Assembly (NCBI GenBank): GCA_024640345.1
Contig: JAHEFD010000026.1
Location: forward strand, 1 to 36,531
Source: Woeseiaceae bacterium
GTDB taxonomy: Bacteria; Pseudomonadota; Gammaproteobacteria; Steroidobacterales; Woeseiaceae
Reading direction: 5' to 3'
DNA: 36,531 nt
The notes beneath the pieces are model-generated. The model did not search any database. It was not told the DNA's origin and saw only the letters and a program-made list of their open reading frames with translations. The position numbers and the translations under genes are program-made. This document shows positions 6,810-16,198 of this stretch, one piece after another (the first letter of the stretch is position 1; every line of letters starts with the position of its first letter).

Positions 6810-8570
6810 ATGCCTATCTGCCAACTTCCGGGTCACCTGATCAACCAAATCGCTGCTGGCGAGGTCGTCGAGCGTCCGGCATCCGTCGTTAAGGAATTGG
6901 TGGAAAACAGCCTCGATTCCGGTGCGCGTGCCATTTCAATCGATATCATCGCCGGTGGCCAGAAGCTGATCCGCGTTCGGGATGACGGCAGTGGCATCCC
7001 CCGGGACGAGATGGCACTGGCGTTGTCCAGGCACGCAACCAGTAAAATCAGCAGCCTCGAAGATCTCGAAGCGGTGGTGTCCCTGGGATTTCGCGGCGAG
7101 GCGTTGCCGAGCATCGCGTCAGTCGCACGAATGACACTCGTCTCGCGATTTGGTGACAGTGCGTGGCAGGTCGAGGCAGACAATGGCAGCCTGACAGAGC
7201 CGGCGCCTGCGGCCCACCCGATGGGTACGACCGTGGAGGTGCATGACCTCTTCTACAATACGCCGGCACGCAAGAAATTCTTGCGAACCGAGCGGACAGA
7301 GCTGAATCACATCGACAAATGGATCCGCCGGCTGGCACTGGCACGGCTCGACGTCGCATTTACGGTAACGCATAACCGCCGTACGACACTGAACCTGAAA
7401 GCTGCAACCGACGACGAATCGCGGCTGCAGCGGGTTAACGCTATTTGTGGAGAATCGTTCGCGTCGCAGACGATGCTGATCAACCGCGAGTCAGATGGCG
7501 TGGCGTTATCGGGCTGGATCGGACTGCCGACCTACAACCGCAGCCAGGCAGATCTGCAATTCTGGTTCGTTAACGGCCGCAGCATCAGCGATAAAACTCT
7601 GGCGCATGCCGCCCGCCATGCGTACCGGGACGTGCTTTTTCACGGCCGGTTTCCTGCCTATGTTCTGCAACTCGCCATCGATCCGACACTGGTGGATGCC
7701 AACGCGCACCCGGCCAAGCTGGAGATCCGGTTTCGCGATAGCCGGATGGTGCACGGCTTTGTATCGCAGGCAATCGAGCATGCGTTGAGGGATACCCGGC
7801 CGGGCGGGCATGACATCAGCCCGGCGCCTTCAACGACCCTGTTAAAAAGCCACGTTATCCGGCAGTCAACAATGTCCCTGCCCAGTGGTGGCGGAAGGTC
7901 ATCGTCCGTTGCCGAAGCGATGGCTGCATACCAGGCATTAGGTGCTGTTCCGATGACGGGGCAGAACTTGCCTGGGTCCGCGTCATCGCCACCGCTCGGA
8001 TTTGCACTTGCACAGCTCGCGGGTATTTACATACTCGCCGAAAATTCCGATGGACTGGTGGTCATCGACATGCATGCTGCGCACGAGCGAATCGTCTACG
8101 AAAAACTGAAATTGTCGTTCGCGGACAAGGCAATAACGCGGCAACCGTTGCTGGTGCCGACAACGGTCTCGGTGTCGGAATCCGAGGCATCGCTGGTTGA
8201 GGAGTCAGGTGACCTGTTTAGCCAGTTGGGCCTAAGCGTCGATCGTAGTGGTCCAACCAGCGTGCTGATTCGAGAGGTTCCCGCAATGCTCCGGCAGGGC
8301 GATGCAGAGGCGCTGGTGCGAGATGTTATTTCGGATTTGCAGGAATCCGGCACCAGCAACAGGGTGGAAGATATCTGTCACGACATCCTGGCAACGATGG
8401 CGTGCCATGGTTCGGTCCGTGCAAATCGGTCGATGACGATTCCGGAAATGAACGCCTTGCTGAGAGAAATGGAATCGACGGAGCGCGCCGACCAATGTAA
8501 TCACGGCAGGCCGACCTGGACGAACATCAGCCTTGCTGAGCTCGATCGGCTGTTCCTGCGCGGGCAGTAG
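6810..8570 (+). CDS. mutL: DNA mismatch repair protein MutL, endonuclease type
   Basis: Links MutS mismatch recognition to strand removal. The N-terminal GHKL ATPase shows INQIAAGEVVERPASVVKEL with the catalytic Glu at 29, DDGSGIPRDE, and the RHATSKISSLEDL and GFRGEAL motifs; the S5-like domain has NGRSISD. The C-terminal domain has DMHAAHERIVYE starting at residue 420, matching the metal-binding DQHA(x)2E(x)4E endonuclease motif with Gln replaced by Met, plus ACHGSVRANR and CNHGRPT, which stand for the other conserved metal-site motifs. E. coli MutL lacks this motif, so repair here is probably MutH-independent. 586 residues is usual. The start has no clear ribosome site and follows a hairpin. 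miaA begins six bases after the stop. Confidence 0.96.
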   Translation: MPICQLPGHLINQIAAGEVVERPASVVKELVENSLDSGARAISIDIIAGGQKLIRVRDDGSGIPRDEMALALSRHATSKISSLEDLEAVVSLGFRGEALPSIASVARMTLVSRFGDSAWQVEADNGSLTEPAPAAHPMGTTVEVHDLFYNTPARKKFLRTERTELNHIDKWIRRLALARLDVAFTVTHNRRTTLNLKAATDDESRLQRVNAICGESFASQTMLINRESDGVALSGWIGLPTYNRSQADLQFWFVNGRSISDKTLAHAARHAYRDVLFHGRFPAYVLQLAIDPTLVDANAHPAKLEIRFRDSRMVHGFVSQAIEHALRDTRPGGHDISPAPSTTLLKSHVIRQSTMSLPSGGGRSSSVAEAMAAYQALGAVPMTGQNLPGSASSPPLGFALAQLAGIYILAENSDGLVVIDMHAAHERIVYEKLKLSFADKAITRQPLLVPTTVSVSESEASLVEESGDLFSQLGLSVDRSGPTSVLIREVPAMLRQGDAEALVRDVISDLQESGTSNRVEDICHDILATMACHGSVRANRSMTIPEMNALLREMESTERADQCNHGRPTWTNISLAELDRLFLRGQ

Positions 8571-8575
8571 TCGGG

Positions 8576-9514
8576 ATGGCAGCCCAGCCAGTCATATGCC
8601 TGATGGGGCCGACGGCCTCTGGCAAAACTGACATTGCAATAAAGCTGGCGGACGCATTTCCGATAGATTTGATAAGCGTTGATTCGGCGCTCGTGTACCG
8701 TGGCATGAACATCGGAACAGCCAAGCCGGACACCGAGTTGTTACGCCGGTATCCACATCGACTTATCGATATACGCGATCCCGAAGAGAACTATTCCGCA
8801 GGAGATTTTGTGCGCGATGCGGTCGAGGTGATCGACGCGTCGCACGCGACCGGCAGAACACCGTTGCTCGTTGGCGGCACGATGATGTACTTCCGTTGCC
8901 TCATCGACGGTATTGCGCGTCTGCCAGGCGCGGAACCCTCCATCCGCACCGCTATTGACGCAGAAGCCGAATTGCTGGGCTGGCCCGAGATGCATCGGCA
9001 ACTGGCGGAAATCGATGAGCCAGCCGCGTCGAAGATCAATGCCAACGATTCACAGAGAATCCAGCGGGCGCTCGAGGTTTACCGCCTGAGCGGCAAAAGG
9101 TTGTCCGACTGGCAGGAAGACACCGTTCCGCCACGTCCTGATTATGACTTCATCAAATATGCCCTGATTCCGGAGCCCCGCGCCGTGCTCCACGCCCGGA
9201 TAGCTGACAGGCTGGAATCGATGCTGGATGCAGGGTTCGTCGACGAGGTAAGGGCGTTGATGAATCGAGCCGGACTCGCCCCGGATCATGCCTCCATGAG
9301 GGCGGTTGGATATCGCCAGTACTGGTCTTATCTCGCGGGAGACATTGGTCCGGATGAGGCCAGGGCTACGGCATTGGCGGCGACCAGGCAATTGGCTAAG
9401 CGACAGATGACCTGGCTGCGAAGCGAAACTGATCTCCGGGCCGTGAATCCCCTTGAAACCGACGCATTTACAACCATATCGTCGCATCTGGCTGGTCGAC
9501 TGGCCGGATACTAG
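8576..9514 (+). CDS. miaA: tRNA dimethylallyltransferase MiaA
   Basis: Transfers a dimethylallyl group from DMAPP to N6 of A37 in tRNAs reading UNN codons, the first step toward ms2i6A. P-loop GPTASGKT at residues 11-18; the family string DLISVDSALVYRGMNIGTAKP follows, in which the usual Q of DSAQVYR/DSRQVYR is replaced by L. LVGGTMMYFRCLIDGI and the ANDSQRIQRALEVYRLSGK segment are also typical, as is RQLAKRQMTWLRSE near the C-terminus. 312 residues fits. It follows mutL by five bases and precedes hfq by 176 bases, the order seen in E. coli, where promoters within or after miaA drive hfq. Confidence 0.95.
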   Translation: MAAQPVICLMGPTASGKTDIAIKLADAFPIDLISVDSALVYRGMNIGTAKPDTELLRRYPHRLIDIRDPEENYSAGDFVRDAVEVIDASHATGRTPLLVGGTMMYFRCLIDGIARLPGAEPSIRTAIDAEAELLGWPEMHRQLAEIDEPAASKINANDSQRIQRALEVYRLSGKRLSDWQEDTVPPRPDYDFIKYALIPEPRAVLHARIADRLESMLDAGFVDEVRALMNRAGLAPDHASMRAVGYRQYWSYLAGDIGPDEARATALAATRQLAKRQMTWLRSETDLRAVNPLETDAFTTISSHLAGRLAGY

Positions 9515-9526
9515 CCTTTACAATTA

Positions 9527-9556
9527 CTGACAATGGCTATTCGGGCATGTGATAGT
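9527..9556 (+). promoter_or_regulatory. Candidate extended -10 promoter for hfq
   Basis: CTGACA (9527-9532) and GATAGT (9551-9556) are 18 bases apart, and TGT directly precedes the -10, giving the extended -10 TGn signature. Start would be near 9563, leaving a leader of about 128 bases for hfq. The -10 itself matches consensus at only four positions. Confidence 0.4.
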
Positions 9557-9664
9557 ATTTTTCTTCGCTTGGACAAAGCAGCTTGGGCTGATCAGGATAG
9601 TGGGCAACCGGCGCCACCGGAACATCCTGGTCAACTGAATGTTTTTGCTGAATAAAAAGAAGCA

Positions 9665-9682
9665 AATAATAATAATAAGGAG
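9665..9682 (+). promoter_or_regulatory. (ARN)5 tract running into the hfq ribosome binding site
   Basis: Four AAT triplets followed by AAG (9665-9679) merge into AAGGAG (9677-9682), eight bases before the hfq ATG. A-R-N triplets are what the distal face of Hfq binds, and E. coli Hfq is known to repress its own mRNA at the 5' leader. The tract is therefore a plausible autoregulatory site; that use is inferred. Confidence 0.5.
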
Positions 9683-9690
9683 ACCCAAAA

Positions 9691-9939
9691 ATGGCTAAAG
9701 GGCAATCACTTCAGGATCCGTTCCTCAATATTTTACGTAAGGAAAAAGTTCCTGTTTCAATATACCTGGTCAATGGCATCAAATTGCAGGGACAGGTCGA
9801 TTCGTTCGACCAATTTGTCGTGCTGCTGAAAAACAGTGTCAACCAGATGGTCTACAAACATGCGATTTCGACGATTGTGCCAGGGCGTAATATCCGCTTG
9901 CCGTTACCTGAAGATGAAGCGGGTGACTCTGACGAATAA
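9691..9939 (+). CDS. hfq: RNA chaperone Hfq
   Basis: Sm-like hexameric RNA chaperone that pairs small RNAs with mRNAs. The 82-residue sequence keeps every landmark with E. coli numbering: Q8, Y25 and I30-K31 of the distal face, Sm1 ([21 protein letters not shown]) and the Sm2 core YKHAIST with Y55, K56 and H57. The C-terminal tail is short (about 15 residues) and acidic ([10 protein letters not shown]), closer to Pseudomonas than to the long E. coli tail. A strong AAGGAG site precedes it. hflX follows after 38 bases, so co-transcription is likely. Confidence 0.97.
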   Translation: MAKGQSLQDPFLNILRKEKVPVSIYLVNGIKLQGQVDSFDQFVVLLKNSVNQMVYKHAISTIVPGRNIRLPLPEDEAGDSDE

Positions 9940-9977
9940 CCACCTCAACCGTCATAATCTTGATCTGAGGGCCGCCA

Positions 9978-11291
9978 TTGTTTGAGCGGCCACAGAGCGG
10001 CGAAAGAGCCATTCTGATTCACGCATCGCCAGACGGAATACCGGATCTCAATGAACGCGAGGAATTTGCTGAACTGGCAGTTTCCGCAGGCGCAATCATT
10101 GTCGATCAGGTGGTCAGTTCACGTCGGCGACCTGATTCGCGCTACTTCATCGGCAAGGGAAAACTGGAGGACCTGCAGCGAAGCGTTGAACAGCATCATG
10201 CGGAGCTGGTCATATCGAGCGCTCCGCTGAGCCCCAGCCAGGAGCGAAACCTGGAAAGAGTATTGAAGTGCCGGGTGCTTGATCGGGCTGGACTGATTCT
10301 GGATATATTCGCGCAACGGGCACGGAGTTTCGAAGGCAAGCTCCAGGTGGAGCTCGCACAACTGCGGCACATTTCGACGCGGCTTGTTCGGGGCTGGACT
10401 CACCTTGAGCGGCAAAAGGGTGGTATCGGCTTGCGTGGCCCTGGTGAAACCCAGCTCGAAACCGATCGTCGCCTCGTTGGCAAACGAATACGTCAGCTGA
10501 ATGAACGCCTGGCCCAGGTCGACAAACGCCGCACAATGAACCGCCAGAACCGCATTCGGGCGGAAATTCCAACGGTCGCACTGGTCGGATACACGAATGC
10601 CGGTAAATCGACGCTTTTCAACGCGCTGACTGAGGCTGGCGTATACGTTCAGGACAAGTTATTTGCGACGCTGGACCCGACTGTCAGGAAACTGGAACTG
10701 CCGGATGGTGGTGAAGTCGTAATTGCAGACACAGTCGGGTTCGTAAGGGATTTGCCGCACGAGCTGATTGCCGCGTTTCGGTCAACTTTGCAAGAGGCCC
10801 GGGAAGCAGATCTCATTTTGCATCTGATCGATGCCAGCGATCCGAATCGATGGCAGCGAGTGCGGCAGGTCAATGCGGTGCTGATGGAGCTGGATGCGGA
10901 TCGTGTCCCGCAGATAAGAGTGTACAATAAGATAGACAAGCTGGACCGACCGCCTCGTGTAACGAATAATTCTCACGGGCAGGGACGGGCGGTTTGGCTG
11001 TCTGCCGTGACCGGCGAAGGCATATCCTTGCTCCTGGATGCAATTGGACACCGCCTTTCCCGGACCAAAGTGAATGGCACGGTTAGACTCAAGGCCAGTC
11101 AGGGTCGTCAGCGAGCATTACTCTTCGAAATGGGTGCTGTAGTGCGGGAAAAACCCGCTGACGAGGGTGGCTGGATACTTGAGGTGGAATTAGTTGAGAG
11201 GGATTATCGTCGCCTGATCAAGCGCGAAAATCTCTCATTGGAAGTTCTGGAAGAGCCGCGGGGCGATGTTCCGTTGGCGACAGTTATATAG
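9978..11291 (+). CDS. hflX: Ribosome-associated GTPase HflX
   Basis: GTPase that binds the 50S E site and splits stalled ribosomes, noted in E. coli for heat-stress rescue. The N-terminal HflX domain contains YFIGKGKLEDL and the glycine-rich RLVRGWTHLERQKGGIGLRGPGETQLETDRR; the G domain has G1 GYTNAGKST (204-212), G3 DTVGF (251-255) and G4 NKID (317-320). A C-terminal lobe of about 60 residues completes the 437. The start is TTG at 9978, supported by TGAGGG seven bases upstream and by the LFERPQSGERAIL-type N-terminus of the family. hflK starts 14 bases after the stop. Confidence 0.95.
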   Translation: MFERPQSGERAILIHASPDGIPDLNEREEFAELAVSAGAIIVDQVVSSRRRPDSRYFIGKGKLEDLQRSVEQHHAELVISSAPLSPSQERNLERVLKCRVLDRAGLILDIFAQRARSFEGKLQVELAQLRHISTRLVRGWTHLERQKGGIGLRGPGETQLETDRRLVGKRIRQLNERLAQVDKRRTMNRQNRIRAEIPTVALVGYTNAGKSTLFNALTEAGVYVQDKLFATLDPTVRKLELPDGGEVVIADTVGFVRDLPHELIAAFRSTLQEAREADLILHLIDASDPNRWQRVRQVNAVLMELDADRVPQIRVYNKIDKLDRPPRVTNNSHGQGRAVWLSAVTGEGISLLLDAIGHRLSRTKVNGTVRLKASQGRQRALLFEMGAVVREKPADEGGWILEVELVERDYRRLIKRENLSLEVLEEPRGDVPLATVI

Positions 11292-11305
11292 AGACGAAGA
11301 AGATT

Positions 11306-12433
11306 ATGGCCTGGAATGATTCTGGTAATGGGAAAGACCCATGGGACGACAATGAGCAGCCGAACGACCTGGATAGAATTGTCCAGGGTTGGCAGCGCAA
11401 ACTAGCCGGTGTTCTGAGCGGCGGGGGCGGTACTGCAGCTGCACAGGGCTCCGCCGGTGCCTATGTGTTAGTTGTGTTGCTTGTCGTTGCCTGGGCATTG
11501 ACTGGCCTTTATCGCGTCGATGCTGCTGAGCGCGGCGTTGAACAGCGGTTCGGGGCCTACACGGTAACCACCTTGCCTGGTCTGCACTGGCATATTCCGT
11601 ACCCCATCGAAGTCGTTGATATCGTCAACGTCAATGCAGTAGAGAATTTTCCGTACCAGACGGAAATGCTGACGGCTGACAGGAATTACGTATTTATCCA
11701 GATGGTCGTTCAATTCCGCCGTGAGGACCCTTATGCATACAGCTTCAAAGTGGTCGATCCGGAATCGACGCTGCAGGATGTCACGGAAAGTGCGCTTCGC
11801 GAAGTCGTCGGAACCAGCACGCTGATTCGACTGGTCACCGAGCAGCGCGACCAGATTGCGCCCCGTACCCAGGAAATCGTGCAAAGCACGCTCGACGCGT
11901 ACGAGGCGGGGATCGTGGTTACTTCTATCAGCCTCGAGGACCTGGATTATCCGGGTGCGGTACAGGAAGCTGTCGATGACGCACAGCAGGCGGAAAACGA
12001 TTCCAGTCGGTATGTCCTGGAAGCCGATACCTACGAGAAAGACATTATCCCGCGTGCCAGGGGCAGCGCTGCACGTGTGCGCCTCGATGCCGAAGCTTAC
12101 CGGGACCGGGTGATCCGTGACGCCGCGGGTGAGGCTTCGCGATTCGAATCCCTGTTGGCGGAATATCAGAAGGCGCCACGGGTTACAAGAGACAGGCTCT
12201 ATATTGAGGCAATCGAAGAAGTTTACGGTAACGCAAATAAGGTGATCATTGACTCGGATGGTTCCGGCAAACTGCTTTATCTGCCAATCGACCAGTTAGT
12301 GCGAGGATCGAGGCAAGCGACACCAGGTGCAGAGTCAAATCGTGCAGCTGATGCCCAGACTCCGGACGTGGTCGCAAACCCGGAGCGTCAACCAGATGAT
12401 CCGCGAGAAAGATCAAGGAGGGAACCAAGATGA
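11306..12433 (+). CDS. hflK: FtsH protease modulator HflK
   Basis: Prohibitin/SPFH-family membrane protein that assembles with HflC into a large cage around the FtsH protease and limits its access to membrane substrates. In 375 residues: a Gly-rich cytosolic N-terminus (WNDSGNGKDPWDD), one transmembrane segment (about 50-68, AGAYVLVVLLVVAWALTGLY), the SPFH domain (VEQRFGAYTVTTLPGLHWHIPYPIEVV onward), a helical region, and a polar tail rich in Arg, Pro and Asp. The last four bases (ATGA) are shared with hflC, so the partners are translated together in equal supply. Confidence 0.95.
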   Translation: MAWNDSGNGKDPWDDNEQPNDLDRIVQGWQRKLAGVLSGGGGTAAAQGSAGAYVLVVLLVVAWALTGLYRVDAAERGVEQRFGAYTVTTLPGLHWHIPYPIEVVDIVNVNAVENFPYQTEMLTADRNYVFIQMVVQFRREDPYAYSFKVVDPESTLQDVTESALREVVGTSTLIRLVTEQRDQIAPRTQEIVQSTLDAYEAGIVVTSISLEDLDYPGAVQEAVDDAQQAENDSSRYVLEADTYEKDIIPRARGSAARVRLDAEAYRDRVIRDAAGEASRFESLLAEYQKAPRVTRDRLYIEAIEEVYGNANKVIIDSDGSGKLLYLPIDQLVRGSRQATPGAESNRAADAQTPDVVANPERQPDDPRERSRREPR

Positions 12434-13305
12434 GTAACGGAAGATTTTCATTGCTCGTTATCGTCGGCCTGGCATTTGTCGGGATTGGCCTCTCCGCATT
12501 CACCGTCAATGAGCGCGAGATGGCAATCAAACTTCAGGTTGGTGAAGTTGTAGCATCGAACTACGAACCCGGCCTTCACTGGAAATGGCCGATTTATCAA
12601 AATGTCCGAAAATTTCCACGTCGGATTTTGACGATCAGCGATCAGCCCGAACGTATTTTTACGGCGGAACGCCGTGCGCTGCAGGTTGATTTCTTTGTTA
12701 AATGGAGAATTGTTGATCCCGTCGATTTCTATACATCCACGGGTGGATCCCCACGTATGGCGAATGATCGACTGTCGGAAATCATACGTAACGCGATTGT
12801 CACGGAGTTTGGTAAACGTTCGGTTGAGCAGGCGATCTCTGTGGAGCGAGCTGACCTTATGCGCGATATGCTCGCAACGGCGTCCGAAACCGCTACCGGT
12901 CTTGGTGTGGAATTGATTGATGTGCGAATCAAGCAGGTCGAATTCCCGAACGACGTGAAGAACGCGGTTTATCGGGAGATGCGCGAGGAGCGTGCGCGGG
13001 TTGCAGCAGAACTGCGTGCGCAGGGGCGTCAAACATCCGAAGAAAAACGGTCCGAAGCTGACAAGCAACGCACGATCATTCTTGCTGATGCGTATCGTGA
13101 TGGTCAGATCATTCGAGGTGAGGGAGATGCGCAGGCGGCGGAAATCTATGCATCCGCGTATAACCAGGATCCTGAGTTCTACGAGTTTTACCGAAGCATC
13201 GACGCCTATAAAAAGTCGATTGGAAAGGAAGGTGACATTCTGGTTCTTGATCCAAATAGCGAATTCTTCCGCTATCTGAACAGCGCCAGCGGTAAGCTAA
13301 ACTAA
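12430..13305 (+). CDS. hflC: FtsH protease modulator HflC
   Basis: Partner of HflK in the membrane complex that controls FtsH. The 291-residue protein has an N-terminal membrane anchor (about 5-24, FSLLVIVGLAFVGIGLSAFTV), the SPFH segment NEREMAIKLQVGEVV and GLHWKWPIYQNVRKFPRRI, and a long charged helix (REMREERARVAAELRAQGRQ) followed by a domain ending in the membrane-protein-typical VLDPNSEFFRYL. AAGGAGGG before the ATG is a strong ribosome site, and the start overlaps the hflK stop by ATGA. Confidence 0.95.
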   Translation: MSNGRFSLLVIVGLAFVGIGLSAFTVNEREMAIKLQVGEVVASNYEPGLHWKWPIYQNVRKFPRRILTISDQPERIFTAERRALQVDFFVKWRIVDPVDFYTSTGGSPRMANDRLSEIIRNAIVTEFGKRSVEQAISVERADLMRDMLATASETATGLGVELIDVRIKQVEFPNDVKNAVYREMREERARVAAELRAQGRQTSEEKRSEADKQRTIILADAYRDGQIIRGEGDAQAAEIYASAYNQDPEFYEFYRSIDAYKKSIGKEGDILVLDPNSEFFRYLNSASGKLN

Positions 13306-13326
13306 AAAATCATTTGGGAGACTTCG

Positions 13327-13363
13327 GGCGACGGATCAGTGCGGCGACTGAATCATCTTCGCC
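13327..13363 (+). other. Two-tier hairpin after hflC
   Basis: GGCGA (13327-13331) pairs with TCGCC (13359-13363), and inside it GATCAGT pairs with ACTG-ATC around a GCGGCG loop with one bulged A. A weakly T-rich stretch (GTGTTTCGTTT) follows. It lies in the 176-base gap before the DUF2065 gene and may be a partial terminator or a processing site at the end of the hfq-hflC section. A TATAAC box at 13404-13409 without a good -35 is the only promoter-like element seen downstream. Confidence 0.35.
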
Positions 13364-13481
13364 GTGTTTCGTTTAGGTGTGGATGTTCTCAAATAAAAGA
13401 GTATATAACCGCGTGGAGTCGCGTGTGTCACCGGCCGCGCCGCGTTTTAATGGCGATGAGAGTTGATTGTGGGTGAGATAA

Positions 13482-13667
13482 ATGTGGCAGGATATTCTGA
13501 CTGCAATTTCGCTATACCTTATTATCGAGGGGATGATTCCTTTCATGGGACCAAACATGTTTCGGCGAGCGGTCCTGCGTATTGCACAAATGGATGATAA
13601 TAGTCTGCGACTGACCGGACTTACGGTCGCTTCCCTTGGAATAGTATTGCTGTATATCGTTCGGTAG
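13482..13667 (+). CDS. DUF2065 small inner-membrane protein (YjeT family)
   Basis: A 61-residue protein with two hydrophobic segments (about 5-22 and 44-60) joined by the conserved MIPFMGPNMFRRAVLRIAQMDD stretch, which marks the DUF2065 family. Its place between hflC and purA is the same as E. coli yjeT. Function is unknown. GGTGAG precedes the ATG at good distance. purA starts six bases after the stop and has little ribosome site of its own, so purA translation may depend on this gene. Confidence 0.9.
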   Translation: MWQDILTAISLYLIIEGMIPFMGPNMFRRAVLRIAQMDDNSLRLTGLTVASLGIVLLYIVR

Positions 13668-14966
<1,299 letters not shown>

Positions 14967-15057
14967 CAAAACGCCGCAACGTCCGGGTTTGCATATATTC
15001 TGTTGAAGCGGAGCGTTACGCACTGTCAACGCGATGCATCTGTACGGTAACTGATAC

Positions 15058-16122
15058 TTGAAAAAGAATGCGTTGCTTTTCAAAGCCGGGCCCGGCGCCA
15101 CTCGCCTGATTCGCCAGGACGGATTTCGCTCCGAGCAAATTGGTACGATCGCCGGAGCGTCCGGGGGTGCGAAGTGGCTGGCACTCAGTCAACTGGATCG
15201 GGTCATTATTCAGCGGGTTCTTCCGAATCTCGTGGGTCCGGTCCATTTAATCGGGTCGTCAATCGGTGCCTGGCGCTTTTCCTGTTACGCGCAGGCCTCG
15301 CCACTCGAAGCATTGCAGCGATTCGAGAATGCCTATCTCGAGCAGAGATATTCGGACAATCCGGACATCAACGAGATCAGCGAAAAGGGGCGCGAAATTC
15401 TTGCAGGTGTGCTCGGTCCCAACGGCGTAAGCGAAATTGTCACGAACCCCGTGCTACGGACCCATATTATGACCGTTCGCGGCCGCCTTCTCGCAGCAAG
15501 CGAGCGACCGCCGGTGCTTGCTGCAGGGCTCCTGTTCGCAGCAACCGCCAATATTGTAAGCCGCAGATCACTCGGAGCATTTTTCACGCGAAGCCTTTTC
15601 TATGATCCCCGGGATCTTCCTCCGTTTTTCAATTTACGCGGTTTTCCCCTGGCGCAGATCGAATTGACCGAAAAGAACTACGTGGACTCGGTACTGGCGT
15701 CGGGAGCTATTCCGCTGGTATTGAATGGCATTCGTGACATTAATGGCGCGCCATCCGGAATTTACCGGGACGGTGGAATCATAGATTATCACCTGGACCT
15801 GCCAACGAGTGCAGACGACAAGCTGACGCTCTTTCCGCACTTCTTCGATCACCTGACACCAGGTTGGTTTGACAAGAAATTGCCGTGGCGAAAGCCTGCA
15901 CCACGTAATATTGATCGCACGGTACTCATATGCCCGTCGCCGGAATTCGTTCAGAGTTTGCCGAACAGGAAGATACCCGATCGCAGTGACTTCAAAACCA
16001 TGTCGCCGGAGTTGAGGCGCAAGGCCTGGCGATCGGTAGTTGCGTCGTGTGCGGAACTTGCCGATGAGCTGAACGATGTGCTGGATAAAGATCAGATGGC
16101 GGCGCGACTCGAACCTTTATGA
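15058..16122 (+). CDS. Patatin-like hydrolase
   Basis: A 354-residue protein with the patatin active-site pattern: a glycine-rich oxyanion segment GASGGAKW (33-40), the nucleophile elbow GSSIG (66-70, Ser68) and the dyad motif DGG (238-240, in IYRDGGIIDYHLDL). SVLASGAIPLVL (211-222) is the helix that normally precedes it. Patatin-family enzymes hydrolyse acyl esters of lipids; the substrate here is unknown. No signal peptide or membrane segment, so cytosolic or peripherally bound. The start is TTG at 15058 with only a weak GGTAA upstream; no ATG suits better because the glycine loop begins soon after. Unlike most of the family it has no obvious extra domain. Confidence 0.82.
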   Translation: MKKNALLFKAGPGATRLIRQDGFRSEQIGTIAGASGGAKWLALSQLDRVIIQRVLPNLVGPVHLIGSSIGAWRFSCYAQASPLEALQRFENAYLEQRYSDNPDINEISEKGREILAGVLGPNGVSEIVTNPVLRTHIMTVRGRLLAASERPPVLAAGLLFAATANIVSRRSLGAFFTRSLFYDPRDLPPFFNLRGFPLAQIELTEKNYVDSVLASGAIPLVLNGIRDINGAPSGIYRDGGIIDYHLDLPTSADDKLTLFPHFFDHLTPGWFDKKLPWRKPAPRNIDRTVLICPSPEFVQSLPNRKIPDRSDFKTMSPELRRKAWRSVVASCAELADELNDVLDKDQMAARLEPL

Positions 16123-16198
16123 TAGGCTTTTGCCACCGATAATGGAGACGCAGAAAAATGTATAAATATCGTCGCCAGGTGACCGTAAGGAAACCAGT

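Noticed and set aside
13404-13409. TATAAC as a -10 for the DUF2065-purA pair
   Set aside because: No -35-like hexamer at 15-19 bases upstream; kept only as a remark under the hairpin.
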